Origin: Alphaproteobacteria bacterium
Lineage (GTDB): Bacteria; Pseudomonadota; Alphaproteobacteria; Caulobacterales; Aquidulcibacteraceae
Reading direction: 5' to 3'
Length of the DNA: 38,436 nt
Assembly: GCA_026400735.1 (NCBI GenBank)
Contig: JAPLOL010000064.1
Coordinates: forward strand, 1 to 38,436
In this document: piece after piece, positions 16,832 to 25,501 of the stretch
Layout of the letters: each line of letters starts with the position of its first letter
Position numbering within the stretch: the stretch's first letter is position 1
Translations under genes and position numbers: made by a program
The notes under the pieces: generated by a model
Seen by the model: only the letters and a program-made list of their open reading frames with translations
Told to the model about the DNA's origin: nothing
Databases searched by the model: none

Positions 16832-18631
16832 ATGGCTCACACGAAATCACGCGCGTTGGCGGCAGCGTTGCTAGGCGCCGCGTTGCTGAGCACAAGCGCC
16901 GTGGCACAAGATGCGCCGGCGCGTGATCCGAACTTCGGTCGCGGCGAACGCGTCTCCGGCCAGAGCTTCGCCTCGCGCTCCCCCGTCGTCGCGCCGCACG
17001 CCGCTGCCGCAACTGCGCACCCACTTGCAACACAAACTGCCATCGACATCATGCGCAGCGGCGGCACAGCGATCGACGCAGCGATCGCTGCGAACGCGAT
17101 GCTCGGCTTGGTCGAACCCACCGCCAATGGCATCGGCGGCGATATCTTCGTCATCGTCTGGGATCCGCGCACGCAGCGTCTCCACGGTTACAACGGCTCC
17201 GGACGTTCACCGCGCGGACTATCGCTGGCGACGCTCCGCAACGTCGCACGCCGCCAAGGCAATCCGAACGCGGTCCCTAGCTTTGGAGCCGCGAGTGTAA
17301 GTGTGCCGGGCACAGTCGACGGCTGGTTCGCCCTGCACGAGCGCTTCGGCCGCAAGCCAATGGCGGAGTTGCTGGCGCCGGCGATTCAGTATGCGCGAGA
17401 AGGAGCGCCGATACCGCAAACGATCGCGATGTATTGGGCAAACAATCAGCGCCGCTTGGAAACAGAGTTCACCGCGGGGCGCCTTGAAGAAGTCGAAAAC
17501 GCGCGTCGCACATATTTCTGTCAGCAAGACTGCGAACACTACCGTCAGATGCCCGACGGCCACGGCCTCTTCCGCAATCCCGATCTCGCCAACACGCTTG
17601 AGCTGATCGCCCAAGGTGGGCGCGACGCCTACTATCGCGGCCCCATCGCACACACGATCGATAGCTACATGCGCCGCATCGGTGGCTATCTCCGCTACGA
17701 CGATTTCGCGCGTCACCAAGGCGAATGGGTCGAACCGGTCTGCGCGCCCTATCGCGACGTGGAGGTCTGCGAACTGCCGCCAAACTCGCAGGGCGTCGTC
17801 GCATTGCAGACACTGCGCATTCTCGACGGCTTCAATCTGCGTCAGATGGGCTTTCTCTCCGCCGACTCCTTGCACACGCAGATTGAAGCAACGCGCCTCG
17901 CCTTCGCCGATCGCGCACAATTCTACGGCGACCCAGCGTTCACACACTTCGATGTACGCCGCCTATTGACGGACGAATACACAAACCAGCGCCGCGCGCT
18001 GATCCACAACGACAGCACAATGCCGCCACCGCCGCACGCTGAGATGCGTATCGACGGCGACACCACCTATTTCGCCGTCGCCGACTCGGAAGGCATGATG
18101 GTGTCGATCATCCAATCGAACTATCGCGGCATGGGCTCTGGCCTTGTACCAGATGGCTTAGGCTTCATGCTCCAAGACCGTGGCGAACTCTTCTCGCTCT
18201 CGCCCGGTCCAAACCAATACCGCCCAGGTCGTCGCCCGTTCCAAACCATCATCCCGGCGTTCGCACTGCGCAACGGCCAGCCGTGGCTCGCATTCGGTCT
18301 GATGGGCGGCGACATGCAGCCACAAGGCCACGTGCAAATCATCGTCAATCTCGTCGACTACGATCTCGATCTGCAGGCCGCGGGCGATGCCGCGCGCTAT
18401 CGCTTCTATGGCGGCGTCGAGCCGACCGGCGAAGAGCCGGACGGGAACGGCTTCGTCGCGATGGAGAACGGCATCCCACCCGCCGTGCGTGCAGAACTCG
18501 AACGCCGCGGCCACCGCATCAGACCCGCCGATGGTTCGTTCGGCGGTTACCAAGCCATCATGCGCCACCCCAACGGCGTCTACGAAGCCGCCACAGAAAT
18601 GCGAAAAGACGGGATGGCCGGCGGGTACTGA
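16832..18631 (+). CDS. ggt: Gamma-glutamyltransferase
   Basis: 599 residues, a secreted Ntn-hydrolase precursor. A signal peptide ends near SAVAQ (residue 26). The family core is present: GGTAIDAAIAANAMLGLVEP near 78-96 and NGIGGDIFVIVWD. The autocleavage site is at DGDTTYFAVAD, with Thr411 as the expected N-terminal nucleophile of the small subunit. Enzymes of this family transfer or hydrolyse gamma-glutamyl groups of glutathione and related amides in the periplasm; some relatives are acylases. ATG 16832 is preceded by AGGGGG, which can pair with upstream GCCCC. It follows the MFS gene by 78 nt and overlaps the next gene by one base. Membership of the ester locus is possible but unproven. 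Confidence 0.93.
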   Translation: MAHTKSRALAAALLGAALLSTSAVAQDAPARDPNFGRGERVSGQSFASRSPVVAPHAAAATAHPLATQTAIDIMRSGGTAIDAAIAANAMLGLVEPTANGIGGDIFVIVWDPRTQRLHGYNGSGRSPRGLSLATLRNVARRQGNPNAVPSFGAASVSVPGTVDGWFALHERFGRKPMAELLAPAIQYAREGAPIPQTIAMYWANNQRRLETEFTAGRLEEVENARRTYFCQQDCEHYRQMPDGHGLFRNPDLANTLELIAQGGRDAYYRGPIAHTIDSYMRRIGGYLRYDDFARHQGEWVEPVCAPYRDVEVCELPPNSQGVVALQTLRILDGFNLRQMGFLSADSLHTQIEATRLAFADRAQFYGDPAFTHFDVRRLLTDEYTNQRRALIHNDSTMPPPPHAEMRIDGDTTYFAVADSEGMMVSIIQSNYRGMGSGLVPDGLGFMLQDRGELFSLSPGPNQYRPGRRPFQTIIPAFALRNGQPWLAFGLMGGDMQPQGHVQIIVNLVDYDLDLQAAGDAARYRFYGGVEPTGEEPDGNGFVAMENGIPPAVRAELERRGHRIRPADGSFGGYQAIMRHPNGVYEAATEMRKDGMAGGY

Positions 18632-19449
18632 TGCGCGCTGTTCTCTTCGCTGCGCTTCTGCTGCTCGCCGCGTGCGGCCCGCAGATCGGCAACTTGGAGC
18701 GCGGCGAAGAAGGCCGCGTGGTGCGGGTCTTCGCAGGCGATACGCTGCTGCTAGAAGACGGCACGCGCGTCTTCCTCGCGGAGATTGACGCGCCAAGCGG
18801 TGAGGCCCCCTACGCCGCGCAATCGCAAGGCGAACTTGAGGCATTGGTGCTGCATCGAGAAGTTCTGCTCACATACGGCGGCGAACGCCGTTGGGTTGGT
18901 CGTCCGCGTGAAGGCGACGAGGCGCCGCGCGAAGCTGCGATCGCGCATGTGTTCGTGAAGAGCGAAGGCGGACGCTGGTTCTGGCTACAGCATGAATTGG
19001 TGTCGCGGGGCGCGGCCTACGTGCGCGCGCGGCCTAAAAATCATGCGCGCGCTGCTGAACTTCTGGCCGTAGAGCAACGCGCCCGAGCCGCCGAGCGCGG
19101 CATGTGGGGTCAACGCGCCTATCGGCCGCTTACGGCGAGAACCGCAGCACGCGCCGCGATCGAAGCCAACGCCAATTGTACGCGCGGCGATGCGCCGTTC
19201 CGAGTCGTTGAAGGCCGTATCGCCGAGGCCCAGGTATTTGATCGGCGCGCGTCGTTGCGCATGGAAGGTGCCGCCGATCCGTCGTTCTCGGTTGTGCTAT
19301 TCGGCGAAAGCTTCAGCGGCTGGGACGGGCCAGATCTTGAGACCCTAACCGGCGCCAAAGTGCGCGTTCGCGGCACGCTCGGTGTCTTTCACGATCAGCC
19401 GCAGCTCTGCATTGATCATTCCAGCCAGCTGGAAGTGATCACCGACTAG
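18631..19449 (+). CDS. Lipoprotein with degenerate staphylococcal-nuclease (SNase) fold
   Basis: 272 residues with lipobox LLAAC (Cys15). The SNase-like domain (PF00565) spans about residues 28-130: VVRVFAGDTLLLEDGTRVFLAEIDAP, then GRWFWLQHELVSRGAAYV and AAERGMWG. Aligned by eye to the S. aureus enzyme, Asp21 (here Asp37) and Asp40 (Asp53) are kept, but Arg35 is replaced by Phe48, Glu43 by Ser56, and the Arg87 position appears out of register. The C-terminal about 115 residues look like a second small beta domain. The start ATG overlaps the ggt stop by one base (TGATG). It is therefore a membrane-anchored SNase-fold protein that may have lost nuclease activity. The stop overlaps that of rpoH (CTAG). 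Confidence 0.8.
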   Translation: MRAVLFAALLLLAACGPQIGNLERGEEGRVVRVFAGDTLLLEDGTRVFLAEIDAPSGEAPYAAQSQGELEALVLHREVLLTYGGERRWVGRPREGDEAPREAAIAHVFVKSEGGRWFWLQHELVSRGAAYVRARPKNHARAAELLAVEQRARAAERGMWGQRAYRPLTARTAARAAIEANANCTRGDAPFRVVEGRIAEAQVFDRRASLRMEGAADPSFSVVLFGESFSGWDGPDLETLTGAKVRVRGTLGVFHDQPQLCIDHSSQLEVITD

Positions 19450-20330
19450 CCGACGTAGCCTGCCGCCACCGGATCGCCCACGCGCGCGATCAAAGCCCGG
19501 CGCAACTTCTCTAGCGCATTGCCTTCGATCTGACGGACGCGCTCCTTCGAAATACCGAGCCGCTCGCCCAGCGCCTCAAGCGTCACTGCATCTTCTTCGA
19601 GCTTGCGTTCGCGAATGATCAACCGCTCGCGGTCCGACAACTCGCTCATCGCGTCCTTCACGAGTTCGGCGCGCGCGATATTGTCATGTGACTCCATCAC
19701 GACTGCTTCCGGGCCGGCAGCACTATCTGGAAGCAAATCCTGCCACTCGCCGTCCCCCTCATCCGTAAGCGGCGCGTTGAGCGAGCGATCCGGCGCATAA
19801 AGTCGCGCCGCCATCGAGGCCACATCGTGCTCAGGCACGCGCAGCGCCTTCGCGACCTTCGAGGTCGCCTCCGCGCTCATCATCGCGTCACCGACGTCGC
19901 CAATGCGCGCGCGCAGGCGACGAAGATTGAAGAAGAGTGCTTTCTGCGCGGACGTCGTGCCGGTGCGAACGATCGACCAATTGCGCAGAACAAAATCCTG
20001 CATCGCCGAGCGGATCCACCACGACGCGTAAGTGGAGAACCGCACTTCCCGATCCGGTTCAAATCGCATCGCTGCTTGCATCAGGCCAACATTGCCTTCC
20101 TGCACGAGGTCGCTCAGCGGCAAGCCGTAATGGCGAAAGCGCGAAGCCATAGCGACGACCAGGCGCATGTACGCCATCGTGAGCTCGTGCAGCGCATGCT
20201 CATCGCGCTCATCGCGCCAGAGTCGCGCGAGATCGCGTTCATGATCAGCCTCAAGCATCGGCTTTTTCATCGCGGCGCGGAGGAAGCGCTGCGCGCCACG
20301 CTGGAGTTCTGCGGTTTCGGAAAGCGCCAT
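19446..20330 (-). CDS. rpoH: RNA polymerase sigma-32 factor (RpoH)
   Basis: 294 residues. Region 2 is clear (GNVGLMQAAMRFEPDREVRFSTYASWWIRSAM). The RpoH box QKALFFNLRR is at about 129-138, which separates heat-shock sigma factors from other group-3 sigmas. Region 4 has a C-terminal HTH (LGERLGISKERVRQIEGNALEKLR). Length is normal for RpoH. It directs RNA polymerase to heat-shock or general stress promoters. It lies downstream of carD, separated by a strong terminator, so it should have its own promoter in 20331-20430; no clear -35/-10 was recognised there. Many alphaproteobacteria have more than one RpoH, and this could be either the main or a secondary one. Confidence 0.95.
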   Translation of the reverse strand: MALSETAELQRGAQRFLRAAMKKPMLEADHERDLARLWRDERDEHALHELTMAYMRLVVAMASRFRHYGLPLSDLVQEGNVGLMQAAMRFEPDREVRFSTYASWWIRSAMQDFVLRNWSIVRTGTTSAQKALFFNLRRLRARIGDVGDAMMSAEATSKVAKALRVPEHDVASMAARLYAPDRSLNAPLTDEGDGEWQDLLPDSAAGPEAVVMESHDNIARAELVKDAMSELSDRERLIIRERKLEEDAVTLEALGERLGISKERVRQIEGNALEKLRRALIARVGDPVAAGYVG

Positions 20331-20430
20331 GCTTAAGTGTACGCCTCAGCTCGTGACAGGTTCACATCCACGGCGCGCCAGACGCGACATGTGCAGATCA
20401 CGAACGCTTGAGCGGGCGGTTTGGGGCCAA

Positions 20431-20461
20431 AGAAAAAGGCCGGGCATTCAGCCCGGCCTTT
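20431..20461 (-). terminator. Rho-independent terminator after carD
   Basis: GGCCGGGC (20438-20445), loop ATTCA, GCCCGGCC (20451-20458). Read on the minus strand the hairpin is followed by TTTTTCTTT. It separates carD from rpoH. Confidence 0.9.
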
Positions 20462-20485
20462 CCATTTTCGGTTGTAAGCGGCTGA

Positions 20486-21013
20486 CTAGGCGGCGGCTTG
20501 CGACTGCTTCTTGGACGCCAGCGAAGCGGTCACCTTGGTGACGGCGTCGTCGCGGCTGACCTTTTCCACGGCGGCAAGTTCCCGAGCCATACGATCCAGG
20601 GCGCTCTCATAGAGTTGGCGCTCTGAATAGGATTGCTCAGGCTGGTCGCTGGCGCGGTGAAGATCGCGGACCACTTCGGCGATCGACACGAGGTCGCCCG
20701 AGTTGATCTTCGCTTCGTATTCTTGAGCGCGGCGGCTCCACATGGTGCGCTTAATACGGGCGCGGCCTTGAAGCGTCTTCATGGCCTGATCGACCACGTC
20801 GCTCGAGGCGAGTGCGCGCATACCGCATGAGCGGGCCTTCGTGGTCGGGACTCGCAGGGTCATCTTGTCCTGCTCGAACGAGATCACGAACACGTCGAGA
20901 GCGATGCCGGCCACCGATTGCTGCTCGACGCCCATGACACGGCCGACGCCGTGGGCCGGATAAACGATATGGTCACCGGGGCGGAAAGCGATCGATGGTT
21001 GGGCGGTCTGCAT
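20486..21013 (-). CDS. carD: CarD-family transcription regulator
   Basis: About 175 residues. The N-terminal RNA-polymerase-interacting domain begins FRPGDHIVYPAHGVGRVMGVEQQ and includes DKMTLRVPTTKA. The C-terminal helical DNA-binding part includes RRAQEYEAKINSGDL and the RQLYESALDRMARELA helix. CarD/CdnL proteins bind the RNA polymerase beta subunit and stabilise open complexes at housekeeping promoters such as those of rRNA and translation genes. ATG 21013 is preferred over an in-frame start at 21052: it has GGAGAT about 8 nt upstream, and the extra 13 residues are not family-like. The position between ferredoxin and rpoH is the usual alphaproteobacterial context. A terminator follows. Confidence 0.94.
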   Translation of the reverse strand: MQTAQPSIAFRPGDHIVYPAHGVGRVMGVEQQSVAGIALDVFVISFEQDKMTLRVPTTKARSCGMRALASSDVVDQAMKTLQGRARIKRTMWSRRAQEYEAKINSGDLVSIAEVVRDLHRASDQPEQSYSERQLYESALDRMARELAAVEKVSRDDAVTKVTASLASKKQSQAAA

Positions 21014-21170
21014 ATTTGGTATCTCCGTGTCCCACGATGTTCTTTGGAACAACCGGGTCTTTCCTCAACGTCAAATCCGCTCACACAAGGCAAAAGGAGC
21101 CATAAGGCCTGTTTTTGACCCTGTGTTCCCCAAAACCGAGCAGATTTTCGCTATGGATCGATCCAGCTGT

Positions 21171-21195
21171 TCGGGACGCGACGCGCACGTCCCGA
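21171..21195. terminator. Possible terminator hairpin after ferredoxin gene
   Basis: TCGGGACG (21171-21178) pairs with CGTCCCGA (21188-21195). It lies 61 nt past the ferredoxin stop on the minus strand. There is no T-run on that side, so function is uncertain. Confidence 0.35.
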
Positions 21196-21206
21196 TTTCT
21201 GGAACC

Positions 21207-21235
21207 TGTATACCACAGTTTTTGGCAATTTTAAA
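21207..21235 (-). promoter_or_regulatory. Possible carD promoter
   Basis: On the minus strand TTTAAA (21235-21230), 17-nt spacer, TATACA (21212-21207). This would give a leader of about 190 nt before carD. The leader contains TGTTCTTTGGAACA (21038-21051), a short dyad near the RBS region. By eye only. Confidence 0.35.
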
Positions 21236-21255
21236 GCTAGGCGTGACGCGCTTGC

Positions 21256-21597
21256 TCAGTCGCCGTTTCCCGGCTCCGAGCTGAAGTACTTTTCGAATTT
21301 ACTCTTCTCGTCTTTGAAGGAGTCGGCGTCCGTCGGCGGCGTGCCTTTGACGGTGATGTTCGGCCAGACTTTCGAGAACTCGGTGTTGACCTTCAGCCAC
21401 TTGCCGTCGGGCTCGTCTTGGCTGTCCGGCTTGATCGCGTCGATCGGACATTCCGGCTCGCAGACACCGCAATCGATGCACTCGTCCGGATGGATGACGA
21501 GGAAGTTCTCGCCCTCATAGAAGCAGTCGACCGGGCAGACCTCGACGCAGTCCATGTATTTGCATTTCACGCATGCGTCGGTGACGATGTAGGTCAT
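21256..21597 (-). CDS. fdxA: 7Fe ferredoxin (FdxA type, [3Fe-4S][4Fe-4S])
   Basis: 113 residues. The Cys pattern matches Azotobacter FdI with a one-residue shift: Cys9, Cys17 and Cys50 for the 3Fe cluster; Cys21, Cys40, Cys43 and Cys46 for the 4Fe cluster; plus the extra Cys12 and Cys25 also present in FdI. The C-terminal tail ([15 protein letters not shown]) is typical of alphaproteobacterial FdxA. ATG 21597 is used because the family begins MTYIV; the upstream in-frame extension to 21696 has no conservation. It carries electrons in the cytoplasm; the partner is unknown. It follows the S4 gene on the minus strand with 49 nt between, probably in one unit with the helicase. Confidence 0.95.
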   Translation of the reverse strand: MTYIVTDACVKCKYMDCVEVCPVDCFYEGENFLVIHPDECIDCGVCEPECPIDAIKPDSQDEPDGKWLKVNTEFSKVWPNITVKGTPPTDADSFKDEKSKFEKYFSSEPGNGD

Positions 21598-21646
21598 TGG
21601 CCCAGTTCCGCTGTCGGCGCTGACATGACGAGACAGGCCGCGAACG

Positions 21647-21934
21647 TCAAGCGAACGCGTCTGCGTCAAGTTCACGGTAAAGCGACCGCGCCTCACTCGA
21701 AGGCCCGCGCCGCGCGCCTAGCGCCTTCACCTTGATCGCCAAGAGCTTCTCGCCGTGCGGGAACATGAGCGTGTCGCCCGCCGCGACCTCGACGGACGCT
21801 TTTTCCAACCGGCGCGGTACACCGTCATGAACGATGCGCACGCCGCCCTCAGTGACGAGGCGCGCGGCCGCAGCCCGCGTCTTGGCGAAGCGCGCGCGGA
21901 AGAGCCACACATCGATGCGCTGCCGCTCGCTCAC
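21647..21934 (-). CDS. S4-domain RNA-binding protein (HslR/Hsp15-like)
   Basis: 95 residues. The S4 fold begins at once: [29 protein letters not shown], as in Hsp15, which binds stalled 50S subunits carrying peptidyl-tRNA. The start is GTG 21934, overlapping the helicase stop by 4 nt (GTGA), so it is translationally coupled. Earlier in-frame starts fall inside the helicase gene. The Arg-rich C-terminal tail is common in the family. Synteny with the SUV3-like helicase suggests a joint role in RNA or ribosome metabolism. Confidence 0.9.
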   Translation of the reverse strand: MSERQRIDVWLFRARFAKTRAAAARLVTEGGVRIVHDGVPRRLEKASVEVAAGDTLMFPHGEKLLAIKVKALGARRGPSSEARSLYRELDADAFA

Positions 21935-24492
21935 GAAGGTCCGCCCCTGCGACGGCGCGGCGGCGCATCGGTCGGCGGCAAGAGATTGGCGAGCGCGGAG
22001 AAGGCGTTGTCCTGCGCGGCGGCCGCGGCTTTGCCTTTGCGCTTGGGTTTCGAGCGGCGCCACCGCTTGGGCTTGCCCTCGTCCGCCGGCGCCTGGTGAT
22101 AGCCGAGCGACGTCAGGATGCCCGCGAGCTCGCGCACAGGCCGGCCAATGAGACGCGCCAGCGTGACGTCATCAGGCGGCGCGTCGCCATCGACCGCTTC
22201 CGCGAGCTTCTCAACGAGATCGAGCCGCACCGCGATATGGCCGCACGCGCGATAGCCAGCGGCGGCGAGTTCGCCCCAAGTTCGCTTGTGTTCGAGTGAA
22301 ACTGAGAGCGCGCCGGGCCGCGCCAGGAAAAGCGGCAGGTCGGCATTCGGAAAAGCCGCGCGCCACAACAGCGCCAGCGTATGAGCAGCGCGCGGTTTGA
22401 CCAGCGCAGGCAAGAAGATCGTGTGCACGCCCAACCGAACGCCATGCCGCCGCAGAGAGTTGCACGCCGCTTCGCTCATGTGATCGAGATCGCCAGCCGC
22501 GCGATCGAGCGCACCAGCGTTTTCGATTAGCCGGAACGCCAGCCCGCGCGCATCCGGCGGCAGCCGCCCATCGCGCCAAGCATTCTCGAGCGCCACCAGC
22601 GGGCGCAGATCGTGCGCGACCAATTGCGCCAACCAAAGCTCCAGCCGCTCGCGCGCGGCATTGAGCTCAAGCTCGGATGCCTCCTCGGCGCCGATCATCT
22701 GCAGTCGCGGCTTCAGCACCGGCGCACCTTGCGTGAGCTTCGCGACAGCGGCCCGGCTCACATGCACGCGGCCATCGCGGCCAAGCGTAATGTCTTCATC
22801 CGCCGCGTGCGCGATCTGCGCGAGACGGCGCGACACCTCTGGCCGTAGCGCTCTAAGGGCGGAGTTGCGCACAGCGCGGCCCTCAAGGCCGGATGACGTG
22901 CGCGGATCAGGCTTGAACTCCAAGCCTTCGAGACGGCCAACGAAATGGCCTTCAACCGTCACTTCACCATCCTCAGAGATGCCAGCGAGCAAAGCGTCCT
23001 CGCGCTTCAAGCCCTTAAGCAACGCGCTCGTGCGTCGATCGATAAAGCGTTGGGTCAGCGCTTCGTGCAGCGCGTCCGAAAGCTTGTCCTCAACCTCGCG
23101 CGTCTTCGCGCGCCAATCGTCCGCATCCTCAAGCCAATCGGCGCGGCTAGCGGCATAAGTCCATGTGCGAATGTGGGCCAAGCGCGATTGCAAAACGTCG
23201 AGATCGCCTGCCGTCCGATCCAGCTTCTCAATCTCGGCACTGACCCACTGGCTCGGCACCCGCCCTTTTGGCGTCACGATGTAATTTGCGATCCGCAGCG
23301 CGAGCTGGACGTGCTCATCCTTCGAAAGCTTACGAAAATCCGGCAGCTGGCACGCTTCCCATACGCGCCGCACTTGCTCAGGCGCACGTACGCGATCCAG
23401 CAGATCCGCATCGTCCAGGGCGCGTCGGAGCACCAATTCGTCGTCCGCGCCACGTACGCGTAGCAAACCCGATCTATTGGGCGGCGTCTCAAGCGATGCC
23501 ATCAAAGCTTCGAGACTGCCGAACTTCAGCTCGCGATTGCGCCACTGCACCGCTTCGATCGCCTCGAACTCGTGGCCTTCCACGCGCTCGACGATTTCTT
23601 CATCAAACGGCTCACACTCGCCCGTTTCCCCAAACTGACCATCGCGCGTGAAGCGCCCCGCACGCCCGGCAATCTGCGCAATCTCATCGGGTCGCAGATC
23701 ACGCCAAGAATGGCCATCGAACTTCCGGCGTGAGGCAAATGCGACATGATCCACATCCATATTGAGGCCCATGCCAATCGCATCGGTCGCAACCAGAAAG
23801 TCCACTTCTCCGCTTTGATAGAGATCCACCTGAGCATTGCGCGTGCGTGGAGAGAGCGCGCCCATGACAACCGCCGCGCCGCCTCGATGCCGGCGCAGCA
23901 GCTCCGCAATCGCGTAAACTTCGTCCGCCGAGAACGCGACCACCGCCGAGCGCTTCGGCAGCTTGGTGATCTTCTTCGGCCCGCCATAAGCCAGCGTCGA
24001 CATCCGCTCGCGGTGCGTAATCTCCGCGTCAGGCAGCAGCTTCTTGACCATCGGACGCATCGTGTCCGAGCCCAGCAGCATAGTTTCGCCGAACCCGCGC
24101 GCATGGAGGATGCGGTCGGTGAAGACGTGGCCACGATCCAAATCGCGCGCGACCTGGATCTCATCGATGGCGACGAACTCGACCGCCAGATCGAGCGGCA
24201 TCGCTTCCACCGTGCATACGAAATAGCGCGCGCCTTCAGGGACGATCTTCTCTTCCCCGGTGATCAGCGCGCAGGCAGCCTCGCCCTTGGCCGCGACGAC
24301 CCGGTCATAGACTTCCCGCGCCAGGAGCCTGAGCGGCAAGCCGATCATCCCGCTGGCATGACCAAGCATGCGCTCGATCGCGAGATACGTTTTCCCCGTG
24401 TTGGTGGGTCCCAGAACGGCCTTCGTCCTGGCGCGCGCAGTCATGCCCCAACGATGGGTCCCGGCAGTGGCGAATTCAAGCCGGAGCGCCAT
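21931..24492 (-). CDS. SUV3/MgpS-like DEAD/DEAH-box RNA helicase
   Basis: 853 residues from ATG 24492, or 837 from ATG 24444 (no decisive RBS for either). Motif I GPTNTGKT is at 28-35, motif II reads AIDEIQVARD, and motifs V/VI are ATDAIGMGLNMDVDHVAF and QIAGRAGRF. This is the order of the mitochondrial SUV3-like helicases, which unwind RNA and work with RNases. A long helical middle part and a Lys/Arg-rich tail (KPKRKGKAAAAA) follow. It is the first gene of the helicase - S4 - fdxA group. The promoter region holds three GANTC sites and a near-consensus CtrA site. Function is by family; no partner RNase is encoded here. Confidence 0.92.
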   Translation of the reverse strand: MALRLEFATAGTHRWGMTARARTKAVLGPTNTGKTYLAIERMLGHASGMIGLPLRLLAREVYDRVVAAKGEAACALITGEEKIVPEGARYFVCTVEAMPLDLAVEFVAIDEIQVARDLDRGHVFTDRILHARGFGETMLLGSDTMRPMVKKLLPDAEITHRERMSTLAYGGPKKITKLPKRSAVVAFSADEVYAIAELLRRHRGGAAVVMGALSPRTRNAQVDLYQSGEVDFLVATDAIGMGLNMDVDHVAFASRRKFDGHSWRDLRPDEIAQIAGRAGRFTRDGQFGETGECEPFDEEIVERVEGHEFEAIEAVQWRNRELKFGSLEALMASLETPPNRSGLLRVRGADDELVLRRALDDADLLDRVRAPEQVRRVWEACQLPDFRKLSKDEHVQLALRIANYIVTPKGRVPSQWVSAEIEKLDRTAGDLDVLQSRLAHIRTWTYAASRADWLEDADDWRAKTREVEDKLSDALHEALTQRFIDRRTSALLKGLKREDALLAGISEDGEVTVEGHFVGRLEGLEFKPDPRTSSGLEGRAVRNSALRALRPEVSRRLAQIAHAADEDITLGRDGRVHVSRAAVAKLTQGAPVLKPRLQMIGAEEASELELNAARERLELWLAQLVAHDLRPLVALENAWRDGRLPPDARGLAFRLIENAGALDRAAGDLDHMSEAACNSLRRHGVRLGVHTIFLPALVKPRAAHTLALLWRAAFPNADLPLFLARPGALSVSLEHKRTWGELAAAGYRACGHIAVRLDLVEKLAEAVDGDAPPDDVTLARLIGRPVRELAGILTSLGYHQAPADEGKPKRWRRSKPKRKGKAAAAAQDNAFSALANLLPPTDAPPRRRRGGPS

Positions 24493-24549
24493 TCATGGTG
24501 TCTAGCGCGTCATGAACTTGAGAACAGGCAAAGAGAAAAGAATGAGAAC

Positions 24550-24579
24550 GAATCAAATGCGGTGATTCGCAACTGATTC
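24550..24579. promoter_or_regulatory. Cluster of three GANTC (CcrM-type) methylation sites
   Basis: GANTC at 24550-24554, 24564-24568 and 24575-24579, in the 199-nt region upstream of the helicase. GCAAC/GTTGC (24569-24573 and 24580-24584) forms a short dyad around the third site. The rest of 24493-24641 holds the helicase promoter and no gene. Confidence 0.5.
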
Positions 24580-24612
24580 GTTGCTTAGACGTTCACGCCC
24601 CATATCTTGCGG

Positions 24613-24627
24613 TTAATACATAAGTAA
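24613..24627. promoter_or_regulatory. CtrA-like site TTAA-N7-GTAA
   Basis: TTAA TACATAA GTAA matches the CtrA consensus TTAA-N7-TTAA at seven of eight fixed bases. It lies about 120-170 nt upstream of the two possible helicase starts. Confidence 0.35.
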
Positions 24628-24641
24628 CACACAAGACTTGA

Positions 24642-24669
24642 AGGGCGCGGTCCGCAAAGACCACGCCCT
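24642..24669 (-). terminator. Hairpin terminator after DUF3108 gene
   Basis: AGGGCG-C-GGTC pairs with GACC-A-CGCCCT around loop CGCAAA, with one C/A mismatch. It lies 23 nt past the stop on the minus strand. The downstream minus-strand sequence is T-rich but lacks a clean T-run. Confidence 0.55.
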
Positions 24670-24691
24670 CCACTCCCAAATTCAAGCTGAA

Positions 24692-25501
24692 TCAGCCTCT
24701 TAGGCGCGTTCCGTTGACCGTCAGGCGGCGCGCTTCGAGGCGGACAACGCCGACGCCGTCCGTAGGCATCTCTATCGTCACTGGCGCCCACATACCGCTC
24801 GATGTGCGGGCGAGGGTGAAGTTTAGCGTCGAGGCTTCTTGAGCATCGCCGAAGCCGGCGATCGGGCGGAATTGGACACGGCAACGAACGCCAGGACCAC
24901 GATACGCGCGGCTATCGATGTTGACCGTGCCGTTCGGTGTCATGACGAAGTCGAAGCGCGCGCGACCATCCATGTAGATGCGGAGCGTGCGGGCGCAGGG
25001 GTCACCGGTCGCGGTCGCCATGGCGGCAATAGCCGTGATCTGGTCGATCGTGTTGCGGCGCTGCTCTGCGGTCGCCGGCGGGTCGCCCATGTTTGCGGGC
25101 CCGGGCGTTGCCGTGGTGACCACGTCATTGGCGGTGAACGCGGCGCGGATTTGGCGGCCATTCGGGCGATCTTCGCGGCGGCGACCGCCTTGGTGGGTGT
25201 AGGTCGTCGGGCGCAGCACGCCTTCAGGCGTCACCGTCCCGGTCACGTTATAGGTGTAGTCCTGGCTGCGGTTTAGCGCGGCGCCGACCCAGCCCTTCAT
25301 CTCGCGCGTCGCCCCAGCGGTGTAGGTCGCGCCGGTCTGGTTGAAATTGTAGGTGAAATCACCGGCCTCAACGCCTCGGGCGTGGACGGAATAGACAGCC
25401 GTGAAGCTCCGGTTCACGCCGGTCTGCGCGCCTGCGGAACTGGCCATCGCGGCCATCCCAATCGCGAATAGGAGGCCCTTGGCTACGCCGAACCTGCTCA
25501 T
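24692..25501 (-). CDS. DUF3108 domain-containing exported protein
   Basis: 269 residues. The signal peptide runs from residue 1 and is cleaved after SSAGAQ. The rest is beta-strand rich, with the DUF3108 pattern: FTAVYSVHARGVEAGDFTYNF near the N-terminus, GAALNRSQDYTYNVTGTV, VLRPTTYTHQG, and the C-terminal WAPVTIEMPT...VRLEARRLTVNG. It resembles periplasmic lipid-binding-like barrels of unknown role. ATG 25501 has AGGAAGG about 10 nt upstream; the in-frame GTG 25510 is too close to that RBS. It is monocistronic, divergent from rpmB, and ends at a hairpin. Function unknown. Confidence 0.82.
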   Translation of the reverse strand: MSRFGVAKGLLFAIGMAAMASSAGAQTGVNRSFTAVYSVHARGVEAGDFTYNFNQTGATYTAGATREMKGWVGAALNRSQDYTYNVTGTVTPEGVLRPTTYTHQGGRRREDRPNGRQIRAAFTANDVVTTATPGPANMGDPPATAEQRRNTIDQITAIAAMATATGDPCARTLRIYMDGRARFDFVMTPNGTVNIDSRAYRGPGVRCRVQFRPIAGFGDAQEASTLNFTLARTSSGMWAPVTIEMPTDGVGVVRLEARRLTVNGTRLRG

